A stretch of DNA of 64,000 bases from Marinobacter alexandrii (GCF_005871205.1 NZ_SWKM01000011.1:1-64000), one strand, 5' to 3'. Counted from the first letter of the stretch, positions 33,726 through 42,895 are shown. Translations and numbers: made by a program. Notes: generated from the sequence alone by a model not told the origin.

Positions 33726-35612
33726 ATGACCGTGTATTTTGTCCAGGCGTTTATCTATCTCGTGGCCGCGGTGATTGCCGTGCCGCTGGCCAAGCGACTG
33801 GGTCTGGGCTCGGTGCTGGGTTATCTGGTTGCCGGTGTGGTGATTGGGCCGGTGACGGGCCTGGTGGGTCAGGAAGCCACCACCATCCAGCATTTCGCCG
33901 AGTTTGGCGTGGTCATGATGCTGTTCCTGGTGGGTATGGAGCTGGATCCCAAGGCGCTCTGGGCCATGCGGGTGCGCCTGGTGGGCCTGGGTGGGCTGCA
34001 GGTGGTGCTGAGTACCGCCGCCGGATCGGCTGTGGCCTGGTGGTTGGGATTGGTTTGGCAGACGGCCCTGACTGTGGGCCTGATTTTCGCCCTGTCCTCC
34101 ACCGCCATCGTCCTGCAGACCCTGAATGAAAAAGGCCTGGCCCGAACCGAGGGCGGGCGCAGCGCGTTTTCGGTGTTGTTGTTCCAGGACATCGCCGTGA
34201 TTCCCATGCTCGCGCTGATTCCCTTGCTGGCGTTGCCGGATCTGATGGCCGAGTCCGGCACCGGGGCCGGTCATGACACTGGTCTGAGTCTGGTCGCGGA
34301 CCTGCCGGGTTGGGCCCACGCCCTGACCGTGGTGGCCGCCGTGGCTGCGGTGATTGTCGGGGGCTATTATCTGAGCCGGCCGCTGTTCCGGTACGTGGTC
34401 CAGTCCGGCCTGCGCGAGGTGTTCACCGCCACCGCTTTGATGCTGGTGATCGGCATTGCCGCATTGATGAGCCTGGTGAATCTGTCGCCAGCCCTGGGCG
34501 CGTTCCTGGCCGGGGTGGTGCTGGCCAACAGTGAATTCCGCCATGAACTGGAAGCCAACATCGAGCCGTTCAAGGGCCTGCTGCTGGGCCTGTTCTTCAT
34601 CACCGTCGGTGCCGGCATCAATTTCGAGGTGCTGATCGCGGAGTGGGGCACCATCCTGACTCTGGGGATTGCGGTCATCGTGGTCAAGGCACTGATCCTG
34701 CTGGGCTTGGCGGTGCTGTTTCGCATCCATGGCAGCAACGGCTGGCTGTTTACCCTGGGCCTGGCGCAGGCCGGCGAATTTGGTTTCGTGTTGCTCACCT
34801 ACAGTGTCCAGAACTCGGTCATTCCAATCGAACTCTCCCAGGTGCTGTCGCTGGTGGTGGCGCTGTCGATGTTCCTCACCCCGCTGCTGTTTATTGCCTA
34901 CGATCGCCTGGTGCTGCCCCGGTATCGGCGTGCCAAGAACGACGAGCGCGAGGCTGACACCATTGATGACCGGGCCCCGGTGATAGTCGCTGGGGTTGGC
35001 CGGTTCGGGCAGATCGTGTGCCGGCTGCTGCGCGCCAACAACATTCCCATTGTGGTGCTGGATCATGAGATCGAGCAGATCGAGAACGTCCGCCGGATCA
35101 ACATCAAGAGTTTCTTTGGTGACGCCAGTCGACCGGAACTGCTGGAAACCGCGGGTATCGACGATGCCCGGTTATTAGTCGTAGCGATCGACGACCGGGA
35201 TCGCTCGGTGCGCATCGTCGAGCATGTGAAACAGTTCTATCCCGGAGTCTGGGTGCTGGCGCGGGCGTTCGACCGGGGCCACAGCTATCAGTTGCGCAAG
35301 GCCGGTGCCGATGACGTGGTCAGTGAGACCTACCATTCGGCACTGGAGTTGGGTGGCCACGCATTGACTGCCATGGGCGTGCACCCACTAAGAGCCAAGC
35401 AGATGACCTGGGCCTTTGTGGATAACGAGGAGGCCCACGAAGACGAGCTGTTCGAGGCCTGGCAGGAGATTGAGGAGGGCATCAGTTTCAGTCCCCGCTA
35501 CGGCGAACTGTTCATGAAACTCGAGGAAGCCCTGAGCAGTGCCATGCAAAAGGATTGGGAAGAGCCCACTCGGGAAGACGTGCCGACCTGGACGCCGCCG
35601 GATCAGTCCTGA
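33726..35612 (+). CDS. Kef-type potassium/proton antiporter (CPA2) with TrkA-N domain
   Basis: The 628-residue protein has the Na+/H+ exchanger CPA2 membrane domain (about 1-385, twelve helices; LFLVGMELDPKALW and ALSSTAIVLQTLNEKG are the family signatures). A TrkA-N (RCK) nucleotide-binding domain follows (about 415-530), with VIVAGVGRFGQIVCRLL as the GxGxxG motif and LDHEIEQIENVR. KefB/KefC efflux systems are gated by glutathione adducts and protect against electrophiles. A glutathione-specific link cannot be seen here. The gene is preceded by its own intergenic space. Confidence 0.93.
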   Translation: MTVYFVQAFIYLVAAVIAVPLAKRLGLGSVLGYLVAGVVIGPVTGLVGQEATTIQHFAEFGVVMMLFLVGMELDPKALWAMRVRLVGLGGLQVVLSTAAGSAVAWWLGLVWQTALTVGLIFALSSTAIVLQTLNEKGLARTEGGRSAFSVLLFQDIAVIPMLALIPLLALPDLMAESGTGAGHDTGLSLVADLPGWAHALTVVAAVAAVIVGGYYLSRPLFRYVVQSGLREVFTATALMLVIGIAALMSLVNLSPALGAFLAGVVLANSEFRHELEANIEPFKGLLLGLFFITVGAGINFEVLIAEWGTILTLGIAVIVVKALILLGLAVLFRIHGSNGWLFTLGLAQAGEFGFVLLTYSVQNSVIPIELSQVLSLVVALSMFLTPLLFIAYDRLVLPRYRRAKNDEREADTIDDRAPVIVAGVGRFGQIVCRLLRANNIPIVVLDHEIEQIENVRRINIKSFFGDASRPELLETAGIDDARLLVVAIDDRDRSVRIVEHVKQFYPGVWVLARAFDRGHSYQLRKAGADDVVSETYHSALELGGHALTAMGVHPLRAKQMTWAFVDNEEAHEDELFEAWQEIEEGISFSPRYGELFMKLEEALSSAMQKDWEEPTREDVPTWTPPDQS

Positions 35613-35741
35613 TTGCGGTGATTAGCAACAGTATTAACTTTCCCTAATGGAACCTCCTGAAAAAATTGCCCGTGGATTGGAATAGATCCCGTCCTGATTC
35701 GTTATCGGGGTGAATCCAACGGAAACACTGGAGGACAAACC

Positions 35742-36434
35742 ATGATGAAACGGACACTGACTTTTGCAATCGGTTCGGTAATGGCCGTGTCGGCTTTTGC
35801 TGCAGATACCCAAGGCTCGGCCAGCGTTAACGCCAACGCCGAGATGCGCAGCAGCTCGCAGGCCTCTGGTCGTACCGACGGTCAAAACGCAGGCGCCAGC
35901 GGTGCCACCCGCAACAGCGTGCAAACTTCCGGCGGAGCCTCGGTTAGCGCCAACGGCCGCGAAGCCGATGCCAGCATGGCGTCTTCCCGGGAGGCCAATT
36001 CCGGCGCAGCGATGAGCACGGAATCGGCCAAGTCGACCGGTGCCGAGGCAGCAGCAAAGGCTCGCGCCACCGGTGACAGCGCCCGCAATGCGGCGGTTCG
36101 CACCGGCGAGCAGGCCCGGGAGACTGGCCGCCAAACGGCCGAGGCCGGGGTATCCACTGGCCAGCGTGCTAAGGGCGAAGCTACTGCCCAGGCCCAGACC
36201 ACAGGTGACAAGGCTGGGCAAATGCAGGAGCAAGCCCGCGGCAGTGCTCAGGGCAGCGTCGATGCTGCAAGCGAGCAGCAAGTCGACGGTTCGGTTTCTG
36301 GCAGCGTTGAGTCCAACGTTCGCAACAGTGTCAGTGACTCGGTGAAAAACTCTGTCTCTGAAAGTGTGAAATCGAACGTTCAGAGCAGCGTGAATCAATC
36401 CGTGAAGAACTCCACCCAACAAGGCCTGTTGTAA
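35742..36434 (+). CDS. Secreted low-complexity repeat protein (Ala/Ser/Gly/Gln-rich)
   Basis: The 230-residue protein has a signal peptide (MKRTLTFAIGSVMAVSAFA|A). The mature part is of very low complexity. The middle (about 100-165) repeats TG-x-x-A-R/K units rich in Glu and Gln, similar in flavour to LEA-type sequences. The last 45 residues are ten near-perfect tetrapeptides of the form [S/N]Vxx (GSVSGSVESNVRNSVS and so on). Cys is absent. It is probably periplasmic or surface-located and intrinsically disordered or stacked. I do not recognise a family. An intrinsic terminator follows at 36458. Confidence 0.75.
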   Translation: MMKRTLTFAIGSVMAVSAFAADTQGSASVNANAEMRSSSQASGRTDGQNAGASGATRNSVQTSGGASVSANGREADASMASSREANSGAAMSTESAKSTGAEAAAKARATGDSARNAAVRTGEQARETGRQTAEAGVSTGQRAKGEATAQAQTTGDKAGQMQEQARGSAQGSVDAASEQQVDGSVSGSVESNVRNSVSDSVKNSVSESVKSNVQSSVNQSVKNSTQQGLL

Positions 36435-36457
36435 GGCCAAAGGCATGGGTAACCAAT

Positions 36458-36485
36458 AACCGGGCCGGTCACGGCCCGGTTTTTT
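36458..36485 (+). terminator. Rho-independent terminator
   Basis: AACCGGGCC (36458-36466) pairs with GGCCCGGTT (36473-36481) around GGTCAC, followed by a run of T to 36485. The barrel gene at 36502 starts only 16 bases later, with its ribosome binding site in between, so that gene must be read by read-through or from an upstream internal promoter. Confidence 0.85.
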
Positions 36486-36501
36486 CGTGAAGGAGTGGAC
36501 T

Positions 36502-37449
36502 ATGCAACGAATAGCCCGATCACTGCCCCTGGTGGTGCTGGCCGCTGGCCTGCCGGTCGCCAGCCAGGCGGCCTCTGTAGGTGGTCACTTGGCCACCGGC
36601 TATGAGTATGACAGTAACCTGAACGTTGACGAGCTTGAACAGTCGTCCGGCGAAAGTGGCCAGGCCTGGGTTTTGGGAGCGGGCGTGAACGCTGAGGGTC
36701 AGCCGGTGGAAAACCTGACCCTGACCGGCAGCTACGACGTCACTGACCGGGATTACCGGGACAGCGAAGCCTTCGATCGTACTCTGCATCTGGCGTCACT
36801 GGATCTCAGCTACGATTTTGGTACTGTCACCCTTGGCGCCAGCCACCATTATTCATACGCCACCCTGGCGTCGGATCCGTTTCTGGATTATCACCGGAGC
36901 AGTGTCTACCTCGGAAAATTGGTGGGCGAAGACGTCTATCTTCGGGCCAGTGTGCTGTCCAAACGCAAGGATTTTGAGGATGACCCGGCTCGGGACGCCC
37001 GCACCCGCGGCCTCAGTCTCGACAGCTTTTTCTTTTTCAACCAGACCCGAACCGTGTTCATTCTGGGTGCCGAAGGTGACGACGAAAACGCCGACGCGGA
37101 TGCCTACGATTTCCGGATGCTGGCGGTTAAAACCCGGCTCAAGCACCGGTTTCCCGTGGCCGGCCATGACCACGAAGTGCAGATCGGCTGGCGTTACGAA
37201 GCCCGGGATTATGACGAGCCGGTATCGTCGGTGGAGAACCCGATGACCTCGCCATTGTTGGGCCCAAGTGACCCCACCTCCGAGCCGAGGGACGATCGCA
37301 TCGCCACCGTTGACGCCAGCTATGGCATTGGCCTGACCGAGTGGCTGACGACGGAAGCCAGACTGGAGTACACGGATTACCGTTCGAGTCTGGACTCGGC
37401 GCAGTACGATGAAACCGTGGCCTCACTGAATCTGCGGGCAGAGTTCTAG
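36502..37449 (+). CDS. Outer-membrane beta-barrel protein
   Basis: I start at ATG 36502 (AAGGAG eight bases upstream), giving 315 residues. The signal peptide ends at ASQA|A. The mature sequence alternates amphipathic strands with tyrosine and aspartate turns (GYEYDSNLNVDEL, LTGSYDVTDRDYRD, VTLGASHHYSYATL, EARLEYTDYRSSL) and ends in a C-terminal Phe after an aromatic strand (LNLRAEF), the outer-membrane insertion signal. About twelve to fourteen strands are visible. The GYEYDSNLN start resembles DUF560/LpxR-like porin modules. It could be a surface channel; the substrate is unknown. Confidence 0.8.
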   Translation: MQRIARSLPLVVLAAGLPVASQAASVGGHLATGYEYDSNLNVDELEQSSGESGQAWVLGAGVNAEGQPVENLTLTGSYDVTDRDYRDSEAFDRTLHLASLDLSYDFGTVTLGASHHYSYATLASDPFLDYHRSSVYLGKLVGEDVYLRASVLSKRKDFEDDPARDARTRGLSLDSFFFFNQTRTVFILGAEGDDENADADAYDFRMLAVKTRLKHRFPVAGHDHEVQIGWRYEARDYDEPVSSVENPMTSPLLGPSDPTSEPRDDRIATVDASYGIGLTEWLTTEARLEYTDYRSSLDSAQYDETVASLNLRAEF

Positions 37450-37456
37450 GTCCGTG

Positions 37457-38863
37457 TCAGTAACTGTCCCGCACCAGGCCGTAGCCGTACACCGGGTCGC
37501 GGCCGCTGTCGCCGAGGTCAATGCCGTGCTGCTTGAGTCCCGTCAGCGCCTGCTCGAACGAGGTGTCAGCCAGTGCGCACGCCAGTTGGCCACTGATCAC
37601 CGGCGCCGCCAGCGAGGTACCGCTCTGGGTACCGTACTGACCGTCAGTGACGGCAACCGCCACATCGACACCTGCCGCGGCAAAGTCCACCTGCTGGCCC
37701 TGGTTGGCCCACCGATAGATCTTCCGATCCTGATCCACAGCGGTCACTCCAATCACGCCGGGATAGCCGGCCGGATAAAGCATGGGCGACGCTGGGCCTC
37801 CGTTGCCAACGGCGGCGACCACCGGTGTCCCCCGAACGAGCAGCCGTCGGATCACGGTGGCCAGCACGCGATTGTCAGGGCCCGCCATGCTGATATTGAT
37901 CAGCGCCACTTCGCTGGCCTGCAACCAGTCCAGAGCTTCCACCAGGTGCAACAAAGTGGCGCCGGCTATTGAGGCCTGCCGGTCAAAAAAAACCGAGGCG
38001 CTGACCAGGGTGGCAGCCGGGAGCCGGGTGGCGGCGGTGGTGCCGGTTCGCCCGCTCAGCCGACTGGCGACCGCGGTGCCGTGATCGGTGGGCGGACGGG
38101 AAGCCTCGGACAGTTCAAGGTCCGCCAGGAAATCCCGCTGGCGAACGGTGGTTTCGGCGAAGGCTGGATGCTCGGTATTGATGGCGGTATCTACCATGCC
38201 GATGGTGACCGGCGCTCCGCAGAGCGGCGCTACTGGCACGGTGGCGTTGGCGGATGGCTGCGGATCTTGAGTGTCGGTGGTTGAGCCGCGGGCTACCCCG
38301 GACGTCGCTTCGGGCTGGTAGATGTGGTTTCGGTCCAGTCGTTCCACCAGGGCTTGTGGCAGCAGACGTTGCAGCTGCTCCCGGGAATCCAGGTTCTGGC
38401 TGGCCTGAAACCGCAGCACCGTCAGTCCCAGTTCGTCCAGGGAGGTCTGCTCCATCACGGTGATACCGGGCTGTTTGAAGTGGTGCAGCTCATCCGCTTC
38501 GACGGTGACCAGCCACTGGCGTTCGACGGCGCGCCAGCCGTCTTCTACTTCGACATCGGCAAAGACTTCCCGCCCGGACGCGGAGCGGATCGACAGCCGG
38601 GCCGGCAAATTGGCGACGGAGGCCAGAGAAGAGAGGCCGCCGGAAGAGTCGGTCTCACCCGCACTATCGGGTACCCGCTTGGCCGTTTCTTCAAGTTGGC
38701 GTTCGATCTGGCGGCTGACGGTTCGCTCCACCTGGCGATCGAGCTGGTCCAGGGCGTTCAGGGAGCCGGGGTTAAGCGCCGATAGGGGCGCGGAGAGTCC
38801 CAGTCCGAACAGGTAGACAAGGGTGCGTTGGAAACGGTGGAAACGAAGTCGGTTGGCTTTCAT
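37457..38863 (-). CDS. Secreted S8-family (subtilisin-like) serine peptidase
   Basis: From the ATG at 38863 the product has 468 residues, with a signal peptide (about 1-29). The long N-terminal propeptide-like region (about 30-210) contains coiled-coil-like Gln/Glu/Arg repeats. The peptidase domain has the catalytic triad Asp225 (IGMVDTAI), His261 (TDHGTAVASR) and Ser417 (SGTSLAAPV), and the oxyanion Asn354 (AVGNGG). A longer frame from 39079 would overlap the sigma-factor gene and is rejected. It lies divergent from the ECF sigma/anti-sigma pair, a likely target or modulator of that switch. Confidence 0.9.
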   Translation of the reverse strand: MKANRLRFHRFQRTLVYLFGLGLSAPLSALNPGSLNALDQLDRQVERTVSRQIERQLEETAKRVPDSAGETDSSGGLSSLASVANLPARLSIRSASGREVFADVEVEDGWRAVERQWLVTVEADELHHFKQPGITVMEQTSLDELGLTVLRFQASQNLDSREQLQRLLPQALVERLDRNHIYQPEATSGVARGSTTDTQDPQPSANATVPVAPLCGAPVTIGMVDTAINTEHPAFAETTVRQRDFLADLELSEASRPPTDHGTAVASRLSGRTGTTAATRLPAATLVSASVFFDRQASIAGATLLHLVEALDWLQASEVALINISMAGPDNRVLATVIRRLLVRGTPVVAAVGNGGPASPMLYPAGYPGVIGVTAVDQDRKIYRWANQGQQVDFAAAGVDVAVAVTDGQYGTQSGTSLAAPVISGQLACALADTSFEQALTGLKQHGIDLGDSGRDPVYGYGLVRDSY

Positions 38864-38959
38864 ACCCTGCTGACGTTTATAGGCGAAAAAAATTCCCGGT
38901 GCGACGGAATAAAGGCGGTTCCTATCCGTTAACCCGGTAACACAGCGAGACATGGCGCC

Positions 38960-39451
38960 ATGAAAGAGGAATTGAGAAAACTGGTCCCGGGGCTTCGACG
39001 CTTTGCCTATTCGCTGACCGGCACTATGCCGGAAGCGGACGATCTGTTGCAGGGTACCCTTGAGCGGGTATTGCGGCAATCGCCACCGCTAGGGGTTGCC
39101 ATTGAGCCCTGGGCGTTTCGTATCTGTCGCAACCTGTGGATCGACGAGTGCCGGTCACGGCAGGTTCGAGACCGGGCTGCACAGCAACCCGAGCTGACGG
39201 ACGGCCAGGTGGTGGACGGCGAGCGGGCCACGACCAGCCAGATCCAACTGCATCAGGTTGATGCTGCCATGGCCAGACTGCCAGATGAGCAGCGGGAGAT
39301 CATTTCGCTGGTGGCGATCCAGGGCATGTCCTATCAGGACGTTGCCGATACCTTGGAAATTCCCAAGGGTACGGTCATGAGTCGTTTGGCCCGAGCCCGA
39401 GCGGCACTCAGCAAAACCTTGAACATGGCACCCGAGGGGACACCGTCATGA
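38960..39451 (+). CDS. ECF-type RNA polymerase sigma factor
   Basis: This 163-residue protein has sigma70 region 2 (about 10-70, with the DDLLQGTLERVL element of region 2.2) and region 4 (about 105-155, LPDEQREIISLVAIQGMSYQDVADTLEIPKGTVMSRLARARAAL), without regions 1 and 3, which defines an extracytoplasmic-function sigma factor. The next gene starts inside its last codons (4-base overlap, ATGA) and is its probable anti-sigma factor. It diverges from the S8 peptidase gene, so the space 38864-38959 probably carries both promoters. Confidence 0.93.
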   Translation: MKEELRKLVPGLRRFAYSLTGTMPEADDLLQGTLERVLRQSPPLGVAIEPWAFRICRNLWIDECRSRQVRDRAAQQPELTDGQVVDGERATTSQIQLHQVDAAMARLPDEQREIISLVAIQGMSYQDVADTLEIPKGTVMSRLARARAALSKTLNMAPEGTPS

Positions 39452-40179
39452 ACCTGACCGACGAAGTACTATCCGCCTTTCTCGACGGCGAACTACCGGA
39501 AGCCGACATGCAGACCATCCGCAACCTGTTGGTGGACGACCCCTTGCTCGGGGAGCGTCTGGCCGATCTGGCTGCAGTGGACCGCGCCGTTGCCGAGCAT
39601 TACGGAGTCATCGACGAACAGGCCCTGCCAGAGGCCGTCAGCGAGCTGCTGAAACCCGAATCTGCCACGGCTGCAACCGTAGTCGCTTTTCCCTACTGGC
39701 GCCGGGCCCGCCAGGGCCTGCAGCGGCGGGCCGGTACCGCGGTGGCTGCGGCCCTGGCACTGGGATTCGGCTTGGCACAGTTCTGGGACGGTGCTCCGGT
39801 GGACAGTAACGCCGACTGGCAGCAGGTGGCCGAGGCCCTGGAAACCACCCCCAGTGGGAAAACCCGTATGCTGGAGACCGATACCGAGTTGACACCGCGG
39901 CTGACCTTCACCAATCACGCCGGTGAATTCTGCCGGCAGTTCTTGCTGCAGAAACAGAGCAAAGCTTTTGAGCAAATTGCCTGTCGCAGTAGCGCTGAGA
40001 CAGCAGGCTGGGTGGAGATGGCAACGGTGACGGTGCCCAAGGTGGAATCCGGCAATCGCTACCAGACCGCCAGTGGCGGCTCGGTTCTGGACGGTGTGCT
40101 GGACCAGATGATCGCAGGTGAGGTGATTGATCCGGCCCGCGAGCGGCAACTCTTAACTGGAGGCTGGCGGACGGAATAA
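39448..40179 (+). CDS. Anti-sigma factor, single-pass membrane protein
   Basis: The 243-residue product starts with the typical anti-sigma domain pattern (TDEVLSAFLDGELPEADMQTIRNLLVDDPLLGERLADLAAVD), without a His-Cys2 zinc site. One transmembrane helix follows (about 95-113, AGTAVAAALALGFGLAQFW), and the periplasmic C-terminal domain has Cys residues (GEFCRQFLL and IACRSS) that may form a disulfide. It is coupled to the sigma gene by an ATGA overlap. It should hold the sigma factor at the membrane until an envelope signal triggers release. Confidence 0.85.
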   Translation: MNLTDEVLSAFLDGELPEADMQTIRNLLVDDPLLGERLADLAAVDRAVAEHYGVIDEQALPEAVSELLKPESATAATVVAFPYWRRARQGLQRRAGTAVAAALALGFGLAQFWDGAPVDSNADWQQVAEALETTPSGKTRMLETDTELTPRLTFTNHAGEFCRQFLLQKQSKAFEQIACRSSAETAGWVEMATVTVPKVESGNRYQTASGGSVLDGVLDQMIAGEVIDPARERQLLTGGWRTE

Positions 40180-40193
40180 CTGGAGAGTGTTGA

Positions 40194-41267
40194 TTACATC
40201 CATTGCCGGCGTTTGAAGAACCAAACCAGCGCCAGCGTGATGCCAATCATCAAGCCCCAGACCATCGGATAGCCGTAATGCCAGCCCAGTTCCGGCATTG
40301 CCCAAGGGCTGTCGGGGTTGTGGAAATTCATACCATAGACCCCGACGATGAACGTCAGCGGAATGAAGATCGTCGCTATGATGGTGAGGACTCGCATGAC
40401 GTCATTGGTGCGCTGACTGATGCTGGACAAGTAGATGTCCAGCATGCTGGTGGCCATATCGCGAAAGCTTTCTAACAGTTCGATGATCTGCACGCTGTGG
40501 TCGTGACAGTCGCGAAAGTAAACCAGGGTGTCGGTGTTGATAAGCTCGTCTTCGCCTCGCATCAGGGTGTTGATCACCTCCCGTTGGGGCCAGAGCACGC
40601 GCCGGAGTAAGAGCAGTTCACGCTTGAGCCGGTGAATGCAGGCGAGGGTTCGCCGGTCGGGTCGCTCCAGGAGCTCTTCTTCCAACCGCTCGAGCTCGTC
40701 TCCAAATTGTTCCAGAACTGGGAAGCCAGCATCGACTACCAGATCCAACATTGCGTAAAACAGGTAGTCGATGCCCCGAGTGGCAAAGCGCCGGTTACTC
40801 GTCTGTCGCATTCGCTTTCGGACTGGCTCGAACGGGTCCGCGGCGAGTGGGCACAGGCAGATCAGGTAGTTTACTCCAATGAACAGACTGATCTGGACCA
40901 ACTCCAGGTTTTCGCCGTCGTAGATGGGCAAGTTGGCAATGACGAACACCTGATCGTCGTAAAGCTCGACCTTGGGGCGCTGGCCGGCGTTGATCACGTC
41001 TTCCAGTGCCAGGTCATGCAGATTAAATATCGAGCCCAGGTTGCGCAGAAGTTCCGGTTTGACCTCGCCATTCACCTGAATCCAGGTTCTGGAATCCCGT
41101 TCCAGGAAGGGGCGGCACTGTTCCGGAGAATCCAGTTGGTGTTCCTCAACGCTGGTGCTGGTGTAGTCAATCAGGGTCATGGACACAGGCAGGGCGGAGC
41201 CCGGTCGCGAGACAAGAGTGCCAGGCGCGGTTCCAGGGCTGTGGTAATGCTTGCTGAAAAGAGCCAT
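40194..41267 (-). CDS. corA: CorA-family magnesium/divalent cation transporter
   Basis: This CorA-type channel is 357 residues when started at ATG 41267 (a frame to 41306 adds 13 residues of poor quality). The cytoplasmic N-terminal domain is followed by long helices and two C-terminal transmembrane helices. The signature YGMNF is present near residue 320 and is followed by HNPDSPWAMPELGWHYGYP, the periplasmic loop. It forms a pentamer in the inner membrane. The C-terminal FKRRQWM is the usual basic tail. The gene is convergent with the anti-sigma gene. Confidence 0.92.
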   Translation of the reverse strand: MALFSKHYHSPGTAPGTLVSRPGSALPVSMTLIDYTSTSVEEHQLDSPEQCRPFLERDSRTWIQVNGEVKPELLRNLGSIFNLHDLALEDVINAGQRPKVELYDDQVFVIANLPIYDGENLELVQISLFIGVNYLICLCPLAADPFEPVRKRMRQTSNRRFATRGIDYLFYAMLDLVVDAGFPVLEQFGDELERLEEELLERPDRRTLACIHRLKRELLLLRRVLWPQREVINTLMRGEDELINTDTLVYFRDCHDHSVQIIELLESFRDMATSMLDIYLSSISQRTNDVMRVLTIIATIFIPLTFIVGVYGMNFHNPDSPWAMPELGWHYGYPMVWGLMIGITLALVWFFKRRQWM

Positions 41268-41436
41268 CTTGGTATGCCATTGATCGGAGACGGTTTCACC
41301 TAGCATAGTCCAGCCCGGCTAGCTTGCCTGAGGCGAGCCGATCCAGATGTCGGGGCCGGGTTCTTTGACTATGCTTCCGGTAGGGGTCGGCAAGACCGAA
41401 AACGGTCGCCGGCAACACACCATTCCGGAGCTCACT

Positions 41437-42546
41437 GTGGAAGATCCAAGCAAAGTCACCGTATTTTACGACGACCGAGTTCTCAATCATTGTCCCGATG
41501 TAAATGCCGCGTTCCTGCCTGGCCGGCTGGACAAGCGAGTGCGTTCCATCCTGTCGGGATTGAATGTGCAGTGGAAGTACCCGGAACACCCGGGGCGCAT
41601 TCAGGCCATCCTTGACCTGCTGCACCGGGAACCGATCGAGGGCGTGGCGTTTGCCGGTGGCCAGGTGGCTACCCGGGAGCAGCTCGGCCGGGTGCACACC
41701 ACCTCTTACCTGGATGACGTTTTCTCCCTGCGTAACAAGCACGCCTGGCTCGATGTCGATACCACCGCGGTGTCACCGGGCAGCGTGGAGGCTGCGGAAG
41801 TTGCCGCCGGTACCGCCATCGCCGCGGTTGAGGCGGTGGTCTCGGGCCGTACTCGAAGCGCCTTTGCCTTGGTTCGCCCGCCCGGCCATCACGCCGAACC
41901 GGTGCGCGCCCGCGGCTTCTGTCTGTTCAACAATGTTGCCGTGGCGGCCGCTCACGCCCACGCCGAACTTGGCTGTGAACGCATTCTGATTCTGGACTGG
42001 GACGCCCACCACGGCAACGGCACCCAGGATATCTTCTGGGCCGATCCCGACGTTATGTTCTTTGATATTCACCGCGCGGCCCCTTTCTACCCCGGCAGTG
42101 GCGGCCTGCATGAAGTGGGTGCGGGCCTGGGTGAGGGCACCACGGTGAATGTTCCGATGCCCGGCGGCGCTGGCGATGTCGCTTACCTGAAGGCTCTGAA
42201 CGAAATCCTGGTGCCGGCCGCCGAGTACTTCAAACCGGACCTGATCCTGGTGTCGGCGGGGTTCGATGCACACTGGTACGATCTGGCCCTGAACGTCTCC
42301 TACGAGGGCTTCGCGGCTATGACCGGGATTGTGCAGTCCCTGGCCGATCGGCTGTGCGACGGTCGTCTGGCCTTTGTTCTGGAGGGTGGCTACAACACCG
42401 AGTCGCTGTCTTATGGGGTGCGATCAGTGCTCGACGTGCTAGCGGGTGGCGCCGTGCCGCAACCGAGGGTGTGTGGCATGGAAGAAGTGGATCAGGCCGC
42501 GGCTTTTCACCTCAGTGCGTTTGCCGAGGAACCACCCGAGGACTGA
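41437..42546 (+). CDS. Histone-deacetylase-superfamily hydrolase
   Basis: I use the GTG at 41437, which has GGAG seven bases upstream (369 residues). An in-frame ATG at 41347 lacks a ribosome binding site and would add 30 residues of low quality. The zinc-amidase motifs are clear: RPPGHHAEPVRARGFCLFNNVA, DWDAHHGNGTQ with the zinc Asp/His, and SAGFDAH. Deacetylation of acetylpolyamines, acetoin-related compounds or proteins is possible; class I/II-like bacterial enzymes cannot be split by motif alone. A second family member lies at 58895. Confidence 0.9.
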   Translation: MEDPSKVTVFYDDRVLNHCPDVNAAFLPGRLDKRVRSILSGLNVQWKYPEHPGRIQAILDLLHREPIEGVAFAGGQVATREQLGRVHTTSYLDDVFSLRNKHAWLDVDTTAVSPGSVEAAEVAAGTAIAAVEAVVSGRTRSAFALVRPPGHHAEPVRARGFCLFNNVAVAAAHAHAELGCERILILDWDAHHGNGTQDIFWADPDVMFFDIHRAAPFYPGSGGLHEVGAGLGEGTTVNVPMPGGAGDVAYLKALNEILVPAAEYFKPDLILVSAGFDAHWYDLALNVSYEGFAAMTGIVQSLADRLCDGRLAFVLEGGYNTESLSYGVRSVLDVLAGGAVPQPRVCGMEEVDQAAAFHLSAFAEEPPED

Positions 42547-42582
42547 CGCACTTCTCTGTTAAAACCCGACGAGGAGGACACT

Positions 42583-42795
42583 ATGTTCATGGCAGAAAAA
42601 TCCACCGGTCACTTGATTGAGATCGCCGACACCCACGCTCTGTTCGATCCCCATGTCAGTCGCGTAAAAGGTTGCATGCATTACGGAGAAGAAGCCCAGG
42701 ACCCCGAGTTCTTTGACAAGTCGGCCCTGGTGTTTGCCTCCGGTGAAATGCTGCCCCGGTGCTGGACCGATCCGTATTATCGTCGAAAGGGCTGA
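42583..42795 (+). CDS. Small conserved hypothetical protein, 70 residues
   Basis: A strong ribosome binding site (GAGGAGGA) precedes the ATG at 42583. The sequence is soluble and contains EIADTHALFDPHVSRVKGCMHYGEEAQDPEFFDKSALVFASGE, with one Cys in a GCMHYGE context. I recognise no family. It follows the deacetylase by 37 bases on the same strand and precedes betI, with a 173-base gap that carries the bet operator. Confidence 0.6.
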   Translation: MFMAEKSTGHLIEIADTHALFDPHVSRVKGCMHYGEEAQDPEFFDKSALVFASGEMLPRCWTDPYYRRKG

Positions 42796-42895
42796 AGATT
42801 GATCCGCGGCCGGTACCACTGCACCGGTCGCCTGACTCTCAGTTTTTGAACCCGCCCCCGTTTGAAACCCGCGTGTGTTTCCGGTAGCCTTTATT

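Noticed and set aside
33684..35066. 460-codon open frame on the minus strand, rich in His and Gln
   Set aside because: It is antisense to the complete Kef antiporter and has the skewed composition typical of a shadow frame in GC-rich DNA.
35634..36446. 270-codon minus-strand frame
   Set aside because: It is the complement of the Ala/Ser-rich repeat protein; the sense strand has a signal peptide, a ribosome binding site and a terminator.
38864..39079. N-terminal extension of the S8 peptidase to a TTG at 39079
   Set aside because: It would overlap the sigma-factor gene and place 72 residues before a clear signal peptide.
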